From Chamaecrista fasciculata (lineage: Eukaryota; Streptophyta; Magnoliopsida; Fabales; Fabaceae), in contig QANZ01053619.1 in assembly GCA_003254925.1 (NCBI GenBank), forward strand, positions 49,837 through 113,836: a stretch of DNA of 64,000 nucleotides. The letters run 5' to 3'. The translations under genes and the position numbers were made by a program. The first letter of the stretch is position 1. Each line of letters starts with the position of its first letter. Positions 23,015-35,095 of the stretch are shown here, piece after piece. Below the pieces are notes generated by a model. That model did not search any database. It worked only from the letters and a program-made list of their open reading frames with translations, and was not told where the DNA came from.

Positions 23015-24850
23015 TGATGGAGATTGTGCCCTAGGGCCAATCATTTTATTTATATGTTTTATTTGAACATATGGTTTTTGATTAATTTATAGAGATAAAT
23101 TATGTTGTTATCATATTATTAGCATGTTTACTATGATAGCGTCCTTGATTAATTATATGATAATTAATCTAAAACTGTCCCTGGTCGATCATTCACGTGG
23201 GAACGTAAATGAACCAAGACTAGCATGACCTCGGTGTATGGAGATACATGCACTAGATGCTTCTCGAGAGTCATGGTGCAAACATGTAAGGGTTGCAAGT
23301 TGCTGGACCGACCCGGAGAGTCCTGCATGGGTTTAGTCATAAGCGAGCCTCTCCTATACACCTGTCACGATAGCCTTAGACCTGAGGTCTTGACTATTCC
23401 GGCATTGTAGTTGTCAAACTTTGGCCTAGTCCAACGTTNNNNNNNNNNNNNNNNNNNNNNNNNNNNNNNNNNNNNNNNNNNNNNNNNNNNNNNNNNNNNN
23501 NNNNNNNNNNNNNNNNNNNNNNNNNNNNNNNNNNNNNNNNNNNNNNNNNNNNNNNNNNNNNNNNNNNNNNNNNNNNNNNNNNNNNNNNNNNNNNNNNNNN
23601 NNNNNNNNNNNNNNNNNNNNNNNNNNNNNNNNNNNNNNNNNNNNNNNNNNNNNNNNNNNNNNNNNNNNNNNNNNNNNNNNNNNNNNNNNNNNNNNNNNNN
23701 NNNNNNNNNNNNNNNNNNNNNNNNNNNNNNNNNNNNNNNNNNNNNNNNNNNNNNNNNNNNNNNNNNNNNNNNNNNNNNNNNNNNNNNNNNNNNNNNNNNN
23801 NNNNNNNNNNNNNNNNNNNNNNNNNNNNNNNNNNNNNNNNNNNNNNNNNNNNNNNNNNNNNNNNNNNNNNNNNNNNNNNNNNNNNNNNNNNNNNNNNNNN
23901 NNNNNNNNNNNNNNNNNNNNNNNNNNNNNNNNNNNNNNNNNNNNNNNNNNNNNNNNNNNNNNNNNNNNNNNNNNNNNNNNNNNNNNNNNNNNNNNNNNNN
24001 NNNNNNNNNNNNNNNNNNNNNNNNNNNNNNNNNNNNNNNNNNNNNNNNNNNNNNNNNNNNNNNNNNNNNNNNNNNNNNNNNNNNNNNNNNNNNNNNNNNN
24101 NNNNNNNNNNNNNNNNNNNNNNNNNNNNNNNNNNNNNNNNNNNNTTCCAACCAATAGGATTTGAGCAATGAAGATTTGATCTCAAGATTTGATTTTGAGT
24201 CTCAAATTTAAATTGCCACCTATTGATTTTTGAATTATAATATTAAGTTTGATATTATAAATCAAAAGATATATTGATATATTTTAAGATATCCAATATC
24301 TTAAGGATTTACTAATTGGATTAGGATTCCCTAAGATTATGAATGAGGAGACTATAAATAAGAGGCCTAGGCGCCTAACACAAAACACATCAATTCTTGG
24401 TGAGACTGAGAATTCGCCTAGTGCCCCATTGAGAGTAAAATTCGCCAAGTCCTAATATTGTGAGAGTGAGTCGATTTTCTTGAAGAAAGAGAGTTATACC
24501 TGCACCTGATAATATTAGTACATCCCAATCAATCTTGAGGATCAAGAACAGTTCTTGATTATTCAAGAATCATAGATAGAGTTCCCGTATTCACTTGGGA
24601 AGAAGTGAAGGAGGCTAGCACCTAGGCATCTGCCAAACTGCTCGTGTGGATCACCGGTAGAGGAAGGACACTCGGAGTGGACTTCTCAAATTCGCAAACA
24701 CGATAAGTCACCGATTGAAATATAGGTAAACATCTTTACTTTCCTAGTATAAACATAATTAGTGGATCCTAGAAGGAATCACAGAGTTAGCATATTTAAT
24801 CAAGTTTTTTTTATTTTCTTCCGCTGCGCTCCCTCTGTGATTTCCCAACA
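23015..24850. mobile_element. Solo LTR 1 (with assembly gap), retrotransposon LTR of about 2 kb
   Basis: It starts TGATGGAGATTGTGCCCTAG and ends TTTCCCAACA. It is flanked by the 5-bp duplication CAACG (23010-23014 and 24851-24855). It shares both ends and long interior stretches with the complete copy at 38891-40954. A TATA-like ACTATAAATAAG lies at about 24351. The interior is unresolved from 23439 to 24144. No coding domains are visible, so it is a solo LTR unless the gap hides more. Confidence 0.85.
23439..24144. other. Assembly gap (706 N) inside solo LTR 1
   Basis: Unresolved bases only. Comparison with the second copy implies that roughly 0.9 kb of LTR interior is represented here. Confidence 0.99.
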
Positions 24851-25048
24851 CAACGCTCAAGCTAAATTCTGAAAAGTGCCATGAAAGTGTAGGATAAGAG
24901 TCCTCCTATGTTGGACTAGCGACTATGATCTCTTTCTAAAGAGGTCATGATCTTGCAGCACCACCATGCAAGTGCAGTAAACCAAGTATGAGCCTATTTA
25001 TCTATATTGCCAAGGAAGCTAAAAGGCTCACCATCATTATGTTGAACT

Positions 25049-26072
25049 TTAAAAACACATCAAATGAATTGAATACCACTCGTTCCACCAAGGAGTAACT
25101 CGATCATTGGTGAAATAAATGTTGTTGCTGACTCCGACTCCAAGAACTTTGGCAGAGTATGAAGATGAACAACATTTTCCTAAGAATAGCATTTGATCCC
25201 TCAAATCCGCAACCCTCTCCCAAGATGACTGACAAAGATCCATTGCATATGCTTCAAAGTTATGTGTCTCAAACATAAGATCTTTTGGTGACTTAAAAAA
25301 TGTACAAACAAGCAAAATATCCCCACAAGATAACTTAAAGTCCGATTATTTGCATGTCTATCTAGTATAATTGTTGGAATGAACTGCAGCATCTCTGAGA
25401 TTCTTACTTGATGAAAGTGTATTTCTAGAGGGAGAAGTGTTCCAGAACTAACATCATCATTACTAATGCTAGAGTTGATACTTTCAACATTGATTTGACA
25501 GATATTAAAATTTTCATCTAGGAATAAAAACTTCCATTTCAAAACACAACATTCTCAAATGGCTCACTTGTTAGTTTATGTTTAAGCCATGACTTTGCTC
25601 CTGAAATCCAAAAAGCCAACTTGCGATGATGGCTATGTAGAAGCACACAAACAAAGTCATCCTCAAAGGGAGACCCTGAGAGGACCATCTTGAAGTAAAA
25701 GTTCCATGTAGATGGTAGACTAATTTATCTTTTTGAAAATCGATTCAGCAGATTAACTTCAAGAGAGAAACTGTTCAATTTTTTTTCACCATAATCAACC
25801 ATTCATGAAATGATCCCCAACAATATTTTCCATATGCCTTTGACAGCACTAACTCCCGAACACTATTATCTAGTATGCTGACACAAGTTGTAATTTTCTT
25901 TTGCTGCTGACCTGACACTATAAGCCAAGGAAATCCATGGCTTGGCCGAGAAGGAAGTTCTTCGCTAAGAACTTTATTTCAATTTTTACAGACTTTACTG
26001 AAACAATAAATCAAAGACAATTTTTCCAATAATACACACTAGGGTGCCATTAGGGAGACTTGACCAATCCAT
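25049..26072 (-). pseudogene. F-box/DUF295 gene copy A, degenerate
   Basis: The minus strand starts MDWSSLPNGTLVCI, an F-box opening typical of F-box/DUF295 (KIB1-4 beta-propeller) proteins. It later gives SGSPFEDDFVCVLLHSHHR, LDENFNICQINVES, SSWERVADLRDQMLFLGKC and NNIYFTND, the propeller motifs of the family in order. The F-box frame hits a stop after about 25 codons. A further frame change lies between LSYLVGIFC and FFKSPKDLM, where 10 bases are missing relative to copy E. A solo LTR has inserted in its 3' side (23015-24850). It is not functional. The family acts as substrate adaptors of SCF ubiquitin ligases; that is family knowledge and cannot apply to this broken copy. Confidence 0.8.
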
Positions 26073-26924
26073 GATTCTTCTTTTGAAAACTTCTATCAGA
26101 AATGAAAAACAGAGTACAAAGAGACTCTGAAAAGCATTTACAATCAAACGCCAATCACTTCCTCCGTCACCTTATTTAGACTTGTATTACAGGGGAGCAA
26201 CCAACCAGCCAAAATGCATTAGAAATCAAGAAAGGGGCATGAGTTATTACATAATTTTAAAGCCCTCGATTCAATAATTCTACACACATCAGTAACAACT
26301 ACGAAAAATATTACTGATGGCACAAAATAAGACAGCACCAGAAAATAAAAATAACCTATAATGATAATGCACATTGTTCATCCCAGAAAGAAATGAAAGG
26401 TAGAAGAGGTTAAACATAGAAGTGAAAGAGAACGTGAAAATGCTGCTATTGTATCCGTCGGAAAGTCAGACCAGTGTGTGCTATCAATAAACCAGATGGA
26501 TCTGAAATAAAAGGTAGAAAAGGTGAATCCTAGAAGTGAAAGAGAACCTGAAAGTGCCACTATAGTCTTCGCTGGAAAGTTGAACAGTGCGTGCTATCAA
26601 TAACCGAGTTGGAACTAGTGATGTGATAGTGAACAAACGTTTGGAGAGTGGCGAAGGGGTAGTGGATGTTAGTTATCATTAAAAGTTGGTATTGGGACCG
26701 GTGATAAATTTATACAAGAGATTTGTTTTATTTTTTATAGAATAAAATAGAGAATATTTATTATTTGATCCCCGAATTCATAAACAAATGGGATAAAATG
26801 TGTCAAATTTAAGGATTGAAAAATATAAAATTAGGAATTAAGTAGTATAAATTTAGATATGCTCAATTTATATAAACCTTATTTTACTCTAAAAATTAAT
26901 TTTATTTTTTAAAACACACTACTC
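26073..26924. repeat. 5' flank module of F-box copy A
   Basis: The module includes GTGCGTGCTATCAATAACCGAG, GGTGAATCCTAGAAGTGAAAG and AAAATTAATTTTATTTTTTAAAAC. It recurs to the right of copies B, C (part), D and E and leads directly into the next satellite block, so it is the linking piece of the higher-order unit. It contains a MITE-like remnant near 26760 (TTTGATCCCCGAATTC). Confidence 0.6.
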
Positions 26925-27385
26925 TTCCAATCACACTATAAATCTCTCTTGCAAGGTGAAAACCAGATTATGCTAATGCATGATGATGAGCTGCATAATC
27001 ATGCATAGAATCCCACACTCTATATGGATTCGAACCCAAGCACGTTTGGGTTGATCCATTCTTACACGATGACATCCATAGAAGGTGAAAAACAAATTAT
27101 GTTGATGTATGATGATGAGTTGCAAAATAATCTACAGAGTCCCAAACTCTGTATGGATCCGAACCCAAGCACGTTTAAGTTGATCCATTCTAACACAATG
27201 GCATCCATGTAAGGCGAAAACCATATTATGTTGATGCATGATGATGAGCTGCAGAATCATCCACATAATCCCACACTCTATATAGATTCGAACCCAAGCA
27301 CATTTGGGTTGATCCATTTTGACAATATGACATCCATGGAAGGGGAAAACCATATTATGTAGATGCATGACGATGACAGTGATGG
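26925..27385 (+). repeat. Satellite array R2
   Basis: About three and a half units of the 129-bp satellite with the end of the leader module (CACTACTCTTCCAATC at 26920). Unit landmarks ACCCAAGCACGTTTGGGTT and GATGCATGATGATGAGC are conserved. Confidence 0.85.
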
Positions 27386-27540
27386 AAAGAGTGCTAAATA
27401 CACTAATAAAACCATGTTGCAGATGAAAAGGAAATTAGAAGGAGAGTTAGCGGCACAGAAGCTATATCAATCATGCAAAATGCAGCAAAACTTTTTATAT
27501 AGGCTTACAAACCAGAAATAATTAGCCTTAATGAAACTTT

Positions 27541-28255
27541 AAGGCTCGAGCTAGATCCTGAAAAGTGCCATGAAAGTGTAGGATAATAGTCCTCCAATGT
27601 TGGATTAGCGACTATGATCCCTTTCTAAAGAGGGCATGATCTTGTAGCACCACCATGCAGGTGCAGTAAACCGAGTGTGAGCCATTTGTCTATATTGCAA
27701 AGGAAGCTAAAAGGCTCACCATCATTATGTTGAACTTTAAAAACACATCAGATAATTTGAATCCCACTCTTTCCACCAAGGAGTAAAAAGATCTATAGTG
27801 AAATAAATGTTGTTGTTGCTTCCTAATCCAAGATCTTTGTTGATTCCTAAGAATTGTAATTAATCCCTCAAATCCACAACCCTCTCGCAAGATGACTGAC
27901 AAATACCCTGTGCATATGCTTCAAAGTTATGTGTCTCAAGCATAAGTTCTTTTGGTGGCTTAAAAATCTACACATAAGCAAAATATACCCACAAGATATC
28001 TTAAAGTGCGATTATTTGCATGTCTATCTAGTATCATTGTTGGTTGGAACTGCAACATCCCTGGGATTCCTACTTGATGAAACTGTATTTCTAAATGGGG
28101 AAGTGTTCCAGAACTAACATCATCATTACTAATGCCAGAGCGGATACTTTCAGCATTGATTTGCCAGATATTGAAATTTTCATCTAGGAGATAAAAACTT
28201 TCATTTCGAAACATAGCATTCTCAAATGGCTCACCTGTCAGTTTATGTCTTCGAT
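27541..28255 (-). pseudogene. F-box/DUF295 copy B, F-box deleted
   Basis: The propeller part is present (LLDENFNIWQINAES, ISNDDVSSGTLPHLEI, ILDRHANNRTLRYL). At KLTGEPFENAMF the homology ends and sequence jumps directly to the 5' flank module (TTCAATAATTTTAAAG). The F-box and roughly the first half of the gene are therefore gone by an internal deletion. The 3' half has extra small deletions relative to copies A and C. It shares the 10-base deletion of copies A and C. Confidence 0.75.
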
Positions 28256-28934
28256 TCAATAATTTTAAAGTCTTCGATTTAATAATTCTACACACATCAG
28301 AGTAGTGACAATTTCGAAAACATTATTGACGACACAAAATAAGACAACACCAAAAGATAAAAATTACCTATAATGATAATGCACGTTGTTCATCTTCGGA
28401 AGAAATGAAATGCAGAAAAGGTGAAACCCAGAAGTGAAAGAGAATCAGAAAGTGATGTTGTCGTATCCACCAAAAAGTCGGAGTAGTGCGCGCTATCGAT
28501 AAACTAGATGGATCTGAAATAAAAGGCAGAAAAGGTGGGACCTAGAAGTGAAAGAGGACCAAAAAGTGCCGCTATAGTCTTTGCTAGAAACTCGAATAGT
28601 GTGTGCTATCAATAACCGAGATGGAACTGGTGATTAGATAGAGAACAGACTTTTGGAGACTGGCGGGGTAGTAGTGGATGTCAGTTATCATTAAAAGTTA
28701 GTTTTGAGACCGGCTATAAATATATACAAGAGATTTGTTTTATTTTTTTTATAGAATAAAATTGAAAGATTTATTATTTGATCCCTGATTTCATATACAT
28801 ATAGGATAAAATGTGTCAAATTTAAGGATTGAAAAATATAAAATTAGAAATTAAGTAGTATAAATTTAGATAGGGGTCAATTTATATAAATCTTCTTTTA
28901 CTCTAAAAATTAAATTTATTTTGAAAACCCACTA

Positions 28935-29265
28935 CTCTTCCAACCACACTCTAAATCTCTCTTGCAAGATGAAAACCAATTTAAGCTAATGCATGACGAT
29001 GAGCTGCATAATCATGCGCAGAATCCCACACTCTATGTGGATTCAAAACCAAGCACGTTTTGGTTGATCCATTCTAACATGATGACATCCATAGAAGGTG
29101 AAAAACAAATTATGTTGATCCATGATGATGAGTTGCAGAATAATCCACAAAATCTCATACTCTGTATGATCCGAACCCAAGCACGTTTGGGTTGATTCAT
29201 TCTGACAATATGACATCCATGGAAGGTGAAAGCCAAATTATGTTGATGCATGATGATGACAGTGA
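28935..29265 (+). repeat. Satellite array R3
   Basis: About two and a half units of the 129-bp satellite, again introduced by the flank module and CCACTACTCTTCCAACC, and followed by the tail module (GACAGTGATGGAAAGAGTGC). Confidence 0.85.
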
Positions 29266-29424
29266 TGGAAAGAGTGCTACATACACTAATAAAACCATGT
29301 ATTGCAGATGTAGAGGAAATTCAAAGGAGAGTTAGCGGCACAGAAGCTATAACAATCATGTAAAATGCAGCAAAAATTTTTATATAGGCTTACAAACCAG
29401 AACTAACTAGCCTTAATGAAACTA

Positions 29425-30525
29425 CAAGGCTCGAGCTAGATCCTGAAAAGTGCCATGAAAGTGTAAGATAACAGTCCTCCAATGTTGGATTAGCGATTAT
29501 GATCCCTTTCTGAAGAGGGCATGATCTTGTAGCACCACCATGCAAGTGCAGTAAACCAAGTGTGAGCCCATTTATCTATATTTCCAAGGAAGCTAAAAGG
29601 CTCACCATCATTATGTTGAAATTTAAAAATGCATCAGATAATTTAAATCCCACTTGTTACACCAAGGAGTAACTGGATCATTGATGAAATAAATGTTGTT
29701 GTTGATTCCGACACCAAGATCTTTGGCAGAGTACGAAGATGAACATTTTCTTAAGAATAGCATTTGATCCCTCAAATCCACAACCCTCTCCCAAGATGAC
29801 TGACAAAGATCCAGTGCATATGCTTCAAAGTTATGTGTCTCGAGCATAAGTTCTTTAGGTGGCTTAAAAAATCTAAAAATAAGCAAAATATCACCACAAG
29901 ATATCTTAAAGTGCGATTATTTGCATGTCTATCTAGTATCATTGTTGGATTGAACTGCAACATCTCTGGGATTCTTGCTTTATGAAACTATATTTCTAGA
30001 TGGGGAAGTGTTCCAGAACTAACATCATCATTACTAATGCTAGAGCGGATACTTTCAGCATTGATTTGTCAGATATTGAAATTTTCATCTAGGAGATAAA
30101 AACTTCCATTTCAAAACACAGCATTCTCAAATAGCTCACCTATCAGTTTATGTTTAATCCATGACTTTGCTCCTCGAATTCAAAAACCCAACTCGCGATG
30201 ATAGCTATGCAGCAGCATACAAACAAAGTCATCCTCAAAGGGAGACCCTGAGAGGATCATCTTAAAGTAAAAGTTCCATGTCGATGGTAGACTAATATGT
30301 CTTTTTGAAAATGGATTCAACAAATTAAAAGTTCCATAATCAACCTTTCATGAAATGATCCCCAACAATATTTTCCATATGACTCTAACAGCTCTAACTC
30401 CTGATTACTATTATTTAATATGTTGACATAAGTTCTAATTTCCTTTTTCTGCTGACCTCACACTATAAGCCAAGAAAATCCATAACTTGACCTAGAAGGA
30501 AGTTCTTCGCTAAGAACTTTATAAC
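29425..30525 (-). pseudogene. F-box/DUF295 copy C, 5'-truncated
   Basis: DUF295 motifs are readable on the minus strand in two frames (SSWERVVDLRDQMLFLRKC, NNIYFINDPVTPW, then in another frame MILDRHANNRTLRYLVVIFC). Homology stops at about 30525 inside the segment encoding LSEELPSR, so the F-box is missing. It has the same 10-base deletion as copies A and B. Confidence 0.75.
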
Positions 30526-32359
30526 AGTTGAGACTTGAGATACCATATCAATATTTATAATATTTAGACTAATTCAAATATTCTATAATATTAGAAGTTA
30601 CATTATAGACTAACTCAATTCTCATGCAAAAAAAAAAAAGACTAACTCAATTATGAAATCTATGTAAAATTTTCTTCAAAATATCCAAATTTGAAGTATT
30701 TGTAATTTGTGAAAAAAGGAAGAAGAAAGATTGAAAATTAATCTCTCAATCTCTTCCCCTCTCATTCTTCATCGATATTCTCGATCCAAATAAAACCCTA
30801 AGTGTAAATCAAATGATATTAAGTCCAATGGAAAATTCATTATATAAGACTAAAAAGGAATGAAGAAAGTCATCAACTAGTCAATATGCTAAAGAGAACA
30901 TAATAAGGACTTTCATCTAGTGAATTTTAACTGACCTCATCTCTGATGATAGGAGTATCCTTTTGATTACTCATTATGTAAAAATTTATTTTCATGTTTC
31001 GAAATTCACTAGATGAAAGGAGGATTCAAAAAGGCACACTCGAGTCTCAAACATTTTGGTTGAATGTGTTTTAATCATGAAGTCAACTCAACTATATATA
31101 ACTATGAACGGACCCATAAATCTTGGAAAATCCCATGAAAAGAAAAAGTCGTTAACCCTTGTTTAGATAAAAGATATTTTTTTTTGTCTTATTTGATTTT
31201 AGAATTATTTAATAAGTAATATAATTAATAAAATTTAGCCATATATATTACTTGGCTAAATCTCCACGTTTCAGAAATATGAATATGAAGGGAAAGGGTA
31301 AGGAATTGAAATTATTTAATTTGAAGCAATATATATTTTAGTTATATGCGTCAAAATATATAGAGCCTTCCCTCAATCTCTCAGGAGTTATTTTCCAGGG
31401 TTACAAACAAACACAAGACCAAGAGTGATGAATGTATATAAAATAAAAAATAATCTAAAAAGTTGATTTTTTTATTAATAAAAAGATACGTCCTCATTCA
31501 AAAATAATAAGAAAAACTATTTTTATTTAATCAATATCTGAATATCAACGAAAGCTCGTCATTGTTATAGACCATTTTTTTTTTCGTGAATTGTTATAAA
31601 CCTTATTACTATTATACAACATCAATGAATGAATTAAATCTTTACCCATGACAACCCATAACACAAATTCAAAAACCTTAAAATTAGTAGTAAATCTCAA
31701 CAATAATATAGATATAGATATAAATATAGATATAGATATAGATATAGACCCTTAATCTAGAGAAAAATTAGTATTTCAGAGTTACAATTAGTATTAATTC
31801 AAAAACCTTAAAATTAGTAGTAAACTGGGAATTTCTTTTGATTTCTCTGTGTTTTCAACTAAATTTATTTTAATCATAGAATTGATGAAAATTTAAAGTA
31901 TCTTTTATCTTACGTGATTTATTTAGCCAAATATATTTTCAAATATTAAATCTTTTCAGTAGATTAAATCTACGATAATCAATGATATTTTGTTAATTAT
32001 ATAATACTTTTAACTGTTAAAATAAAGAAAAGGTTCAGGTCTTCAAGATTCATGAGTGCTTGATTAAATTGTTTACCATTTATTCCTTCAAGTTATCATA
32101 TCTTTCAATTAATTTTCACTCCAACGTTATGATATTTATAAAGTAAATATTTATATTGTCTACTATGTTTAAAATTCTATTTAATCTATATCTACATTCT
32201 ACACTAGGGACTATATATGTAAAGTTCAAAATACTTTAAAGTTAAAATTTTATAAAATATTATAAATAATTTTAGACCATAAATTTAAAATTATTTAATT
32301 TTATCGTTGATGATCAATCTTTTATAAACTGATGATAATTTCTATATGAATATATTATA
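30526..32359. other. Unrelated AT-rich stretch interrupting the F-box array
   Basis: No genes are seen. It contains a (GATATA)n microsatellite at about 31697-31747, and a 25-base segment (CAAAAACCTTAAAATTAGTAG) occurring twice, near 31671 and 31800. A 28-base segment TTTAATTTGAAGCAATATAT lies at about 31316 and again at about 32767. Confidence 0.5.
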
Positions 32360-32617
32360 CTAGGGGCTTTGCGTGCCCGTTGTAAAATAAATGAGGGACC
32401 AAATCGTTGACTTAATATAAAAAGAGGGACCAAATAATAATTTAGAGCACGCAAATATGTATGTAAAATAAATGAGAGACCAAATCGTTGATTTAATTAA
32501 AAAAAAAGAGGGACCAAATAATAAACTTCTTCTTATTTTAATTACTTGTAATATTTTTATCTTAGTATAAGTAGGAGGACGACCAGAAGGCTCCTCCCAC
32601 ATATAGAATAATATAGA
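32360..32617 (-). mobile_element. Small Helitron-like element (tentative)
   Basis: On the minus strand it begins A|TCTATATTATTCTATATG and ends near GGGCACGCAAAGCCC, a short hairpin, followed by CTAG|T. A TC start, a hairpin and CTAG end between A and T are Helitron-type features. Here, however, the hairpin abuts CTAG without the usual spacer, so the assignment is weak. The interior has two copies of AGGGACCAAATAATAA. Confidence 0.4.
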
Positions 32618-32784
32618 TATGTAGTTATGTCTATGATATTTGGAGAGGCTGATTTTATTTTAATTTGTTTTTAAATTTTGAAACTTAAATTTAGATCAAT
32701 TTAGATCATGGTAGTGAGTTTTTTTAGATAATAAGATTAGAGGGGTTGATTATATTCTATTTTATTTAATTTGAAGCAATATAT

Positions 32785-33146
32785 ATTTTGTATGTACCTA
32801 CCGTGAGACCAAATTTAATTTCTATTGCTCTGTTAGTGAAAGTTGGCATTAAAGTGTCATTTGAATCTAACAAGATTATAATGACAAAGAACAATGTTCT
32901 TGTGGGAAAGAGTTATTGTAATCAAGGATTGTTTGAGTTGAGTGTTGATGATATGAATAATAATTCATCTTCTGTTTACATGGTTGATTCATATGATATG
33001 TGGCATGCTAGATTAAGACATGTGAATAATAAATATATTAAAAGTTTGCAACATCTAGGATTAATATCTAGATTTGAGCATGTTGATGTTAGCAAGTGTG
33101 AAGTTTGTGCAAAAACAAAGTTGACCAAAAAAACCACATTTTTTTG
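32785..33146 (+). pseudogene. Ty1/copia polyprotein fragment (protease end and GAG-pre-integrase)
   Basis: The frame reads VRPNLISIALLVKVGIKVSF, then MWHARLRHVNNKYIKSL and CEVCAKTKLTKK. These are the end of the copia protease and the GAG-pre-integrase zinc motif (W-H-x-R-x-x-H-V ... C-x-x-C). Just after the stop at 33146 a frame-shifted integrase start (IHSDL) is visible. Only about 360 bp remain; no LTRs are found nearby. Confidence 0.85.
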
Positions 33147-33287
33147 ATACATTCTGATTTGGATGATTTGAAACAAGTAGATCCTCTATAGTTCTTTTCT
33201 TTAAATTTCTTGTAGGAGATAATAACTTCTACTGGCATAAGTTCTGATTTGATAATTTCAATACATTCTGATTTGGAAAATTATTTA

Positions 33288-33492
33288 GTATGATGACATA
33301 AGTTCTAATTTCCTTTTTCTGCTGACCTCACACTATAAGCCAAGGAAATCCATAACTTGACCTAGAAGGAAGTTCTTTGCTAAGAACTTTATTCCATTTT
33401 TTAGAAAATTTAATGACTGATAAACAATCAATCAAAGATAGTTTTCCAGTAATACACACTAGGGTGTCATTAGGGAGACTTGACCAATCCAT
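33288..33492 (-). pseudogene. F-box/DUF295 copy D, F-box segment only
   Basis: The minus strand starts MDWSSLPNDTLVCITGKLSL, then IDCLSVIKFSKKWNKVLSKE and a PWLIV end. It is the best preserved F-box in the cluster, with an open frame through the F-box. The propeller part is absent: homology ends at about 33288. About 110 bp overlap with the end of copy C, so C and D are parts of two different copies and not one split gene. Confidence 0.75.
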
Positions 33493-33871
33493 GATTCTTC
33501 TCTTGAAAAGTTCCATTAGAAATGAAAAATAGAGTACAAAGAGACACTGGAAAATATTTACAATCAAACGCCAATCACTTCCTCCATCAACCTATTTAGA
33601 CCTGCATTATTGGGGAGCAACCAACCGGCCAAAACACATTTGAAATCAAGAAGGGGGCAGGAGTTATTACATAATTTTAAAGCCTTTGATTCAATAATTC
33701 TACACACATCAAAGTAGTGACAACTACAAAAAAACATTATTGATGGCACAAAATAAGACAACATAGAAAAATAAAAATAACCTATAATGATAATGCACGT
33801 TGTTCATCCGAGAAAGAAATGAAAGGCAGAAAATGTGAAACCTATAAGTGAAAGAGAACCTGAAAGTGACC

Positions 33872-35095
33872 TGCAGAATCATCAATCCCACACTCTATAT
33901 AGGTATGAACCCAAGAACGTTTTTGTTGATCCATTATGACATGATGACATTCATTGGATCCTAACCCAAGCACGTTTAGGTTGATCCATTCTGACATGGT
34001 AACATCCACAATGGGAGCCTCGTCAGGCCCAACTGCTGTTGTTAGGCCACACGCACAGCACGCCAGTATGGTGTGTGAAAAATGTAGGAAACACGGTTTC
34101 ACATATCATAGTGTACTCTGCCGAGGAAAGCATCAAGAAGTAGGAGTAGGAGGCCCAAACTCACTACTCTTCCAATCTCAATCTCAATCTCTCTTGCAAC
34201 TTAAAAATCAAATTATTCTGATGCATGACGATGATACCCAAGAACGTTTTTGTTTATCCATTTTGAAATGATCAAATCCATGGAAACTGAAAACCATATT
34301 ATACTGATGCATGATGATGAGTTGTAGAATCATGCAAAGAATCCCACACTCTATATGTATTCGAACCCAAGCATGTTTGGGTTGATCCATTCTGACATGA
34401 TGACATCCATAGAAGGTGAAAAACAAATTATTTTGATGCATGAAGATGAGTTGCAGCATAATCCACAGAATCCCACACTATATGAATGCAAACCCAAGCA
34501 CTTTTGGATTAATTCATTCCGGTATGATGACATCCATGTAAGGTGAAATCCGTATTTTGTTGATGCATGATGATGAGTTGCATAATCATCAACAGAATCC
34601 CACACTCTATATTGATTCAAACCCAAGAATGTTTGGGTTAACCCATTCTAACATTATGACATCCATGGAATGTGTAAAACCATATTATGTTGATGAATGA
34701 TGATGAGCTGCAAAATTATCCACAGAATCCCACACTCTATATGGATTCGAACCCAAGTACGTTTGGGTTGATCCATTCTGATATGATGACATCCATGGAA
34801 GGTAGAAACCATATTATGTTGATGCATGATGATGAGCTGTAGAATCATCCACAAAATCTCATTCTATATGAATTAGAACCCAAGTATGTTTAGGTTGATC
34901 CATTCTGACATGATGACATCTATGGAAGGTGAAAAACGGATTATGTTGATGCATGATGATGAGTTACAGAATCATCTACATAATCCCACACTCAATGTGG
35001 ATCTGAACTCAAACACGTTTTAGTTGATCTATTATGAAATGATGACATAGTGACATCCAGTTTGGGAGCCTCATCAAGCCTAACTGCTGTTAGAG
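33872..35095 (+). repeat. Satellite array R4
   Basis: About nine units of the 129-bp satellite, with one full leader module at 33960-34200 (GGGAGCCTCGTCAGGCCCAAC, GTGTGAAAAATGTAGG). It ends abruptly at about 35095 (CTAACTGCTGTTAG). Confidence 0.9.

Noticed and set aside
23365-24185. Several long open frames across 23365-24185
   Set aside because: They consist almost only of unresolved N bases.
29425-33492. Copies C and D as one F-box gene split by an insertion
   Set aside because: They overlap by about 110 bp of the same gene region instead of a short target duplication, so they are separate truncated copies.
33872-35095. CRISPR-like array
   Set aside because: The units are directly adjacent 129-bp satellite monomers with no constant short repeat plus unique spacers, and the DNA is from a plant nuclear genome.
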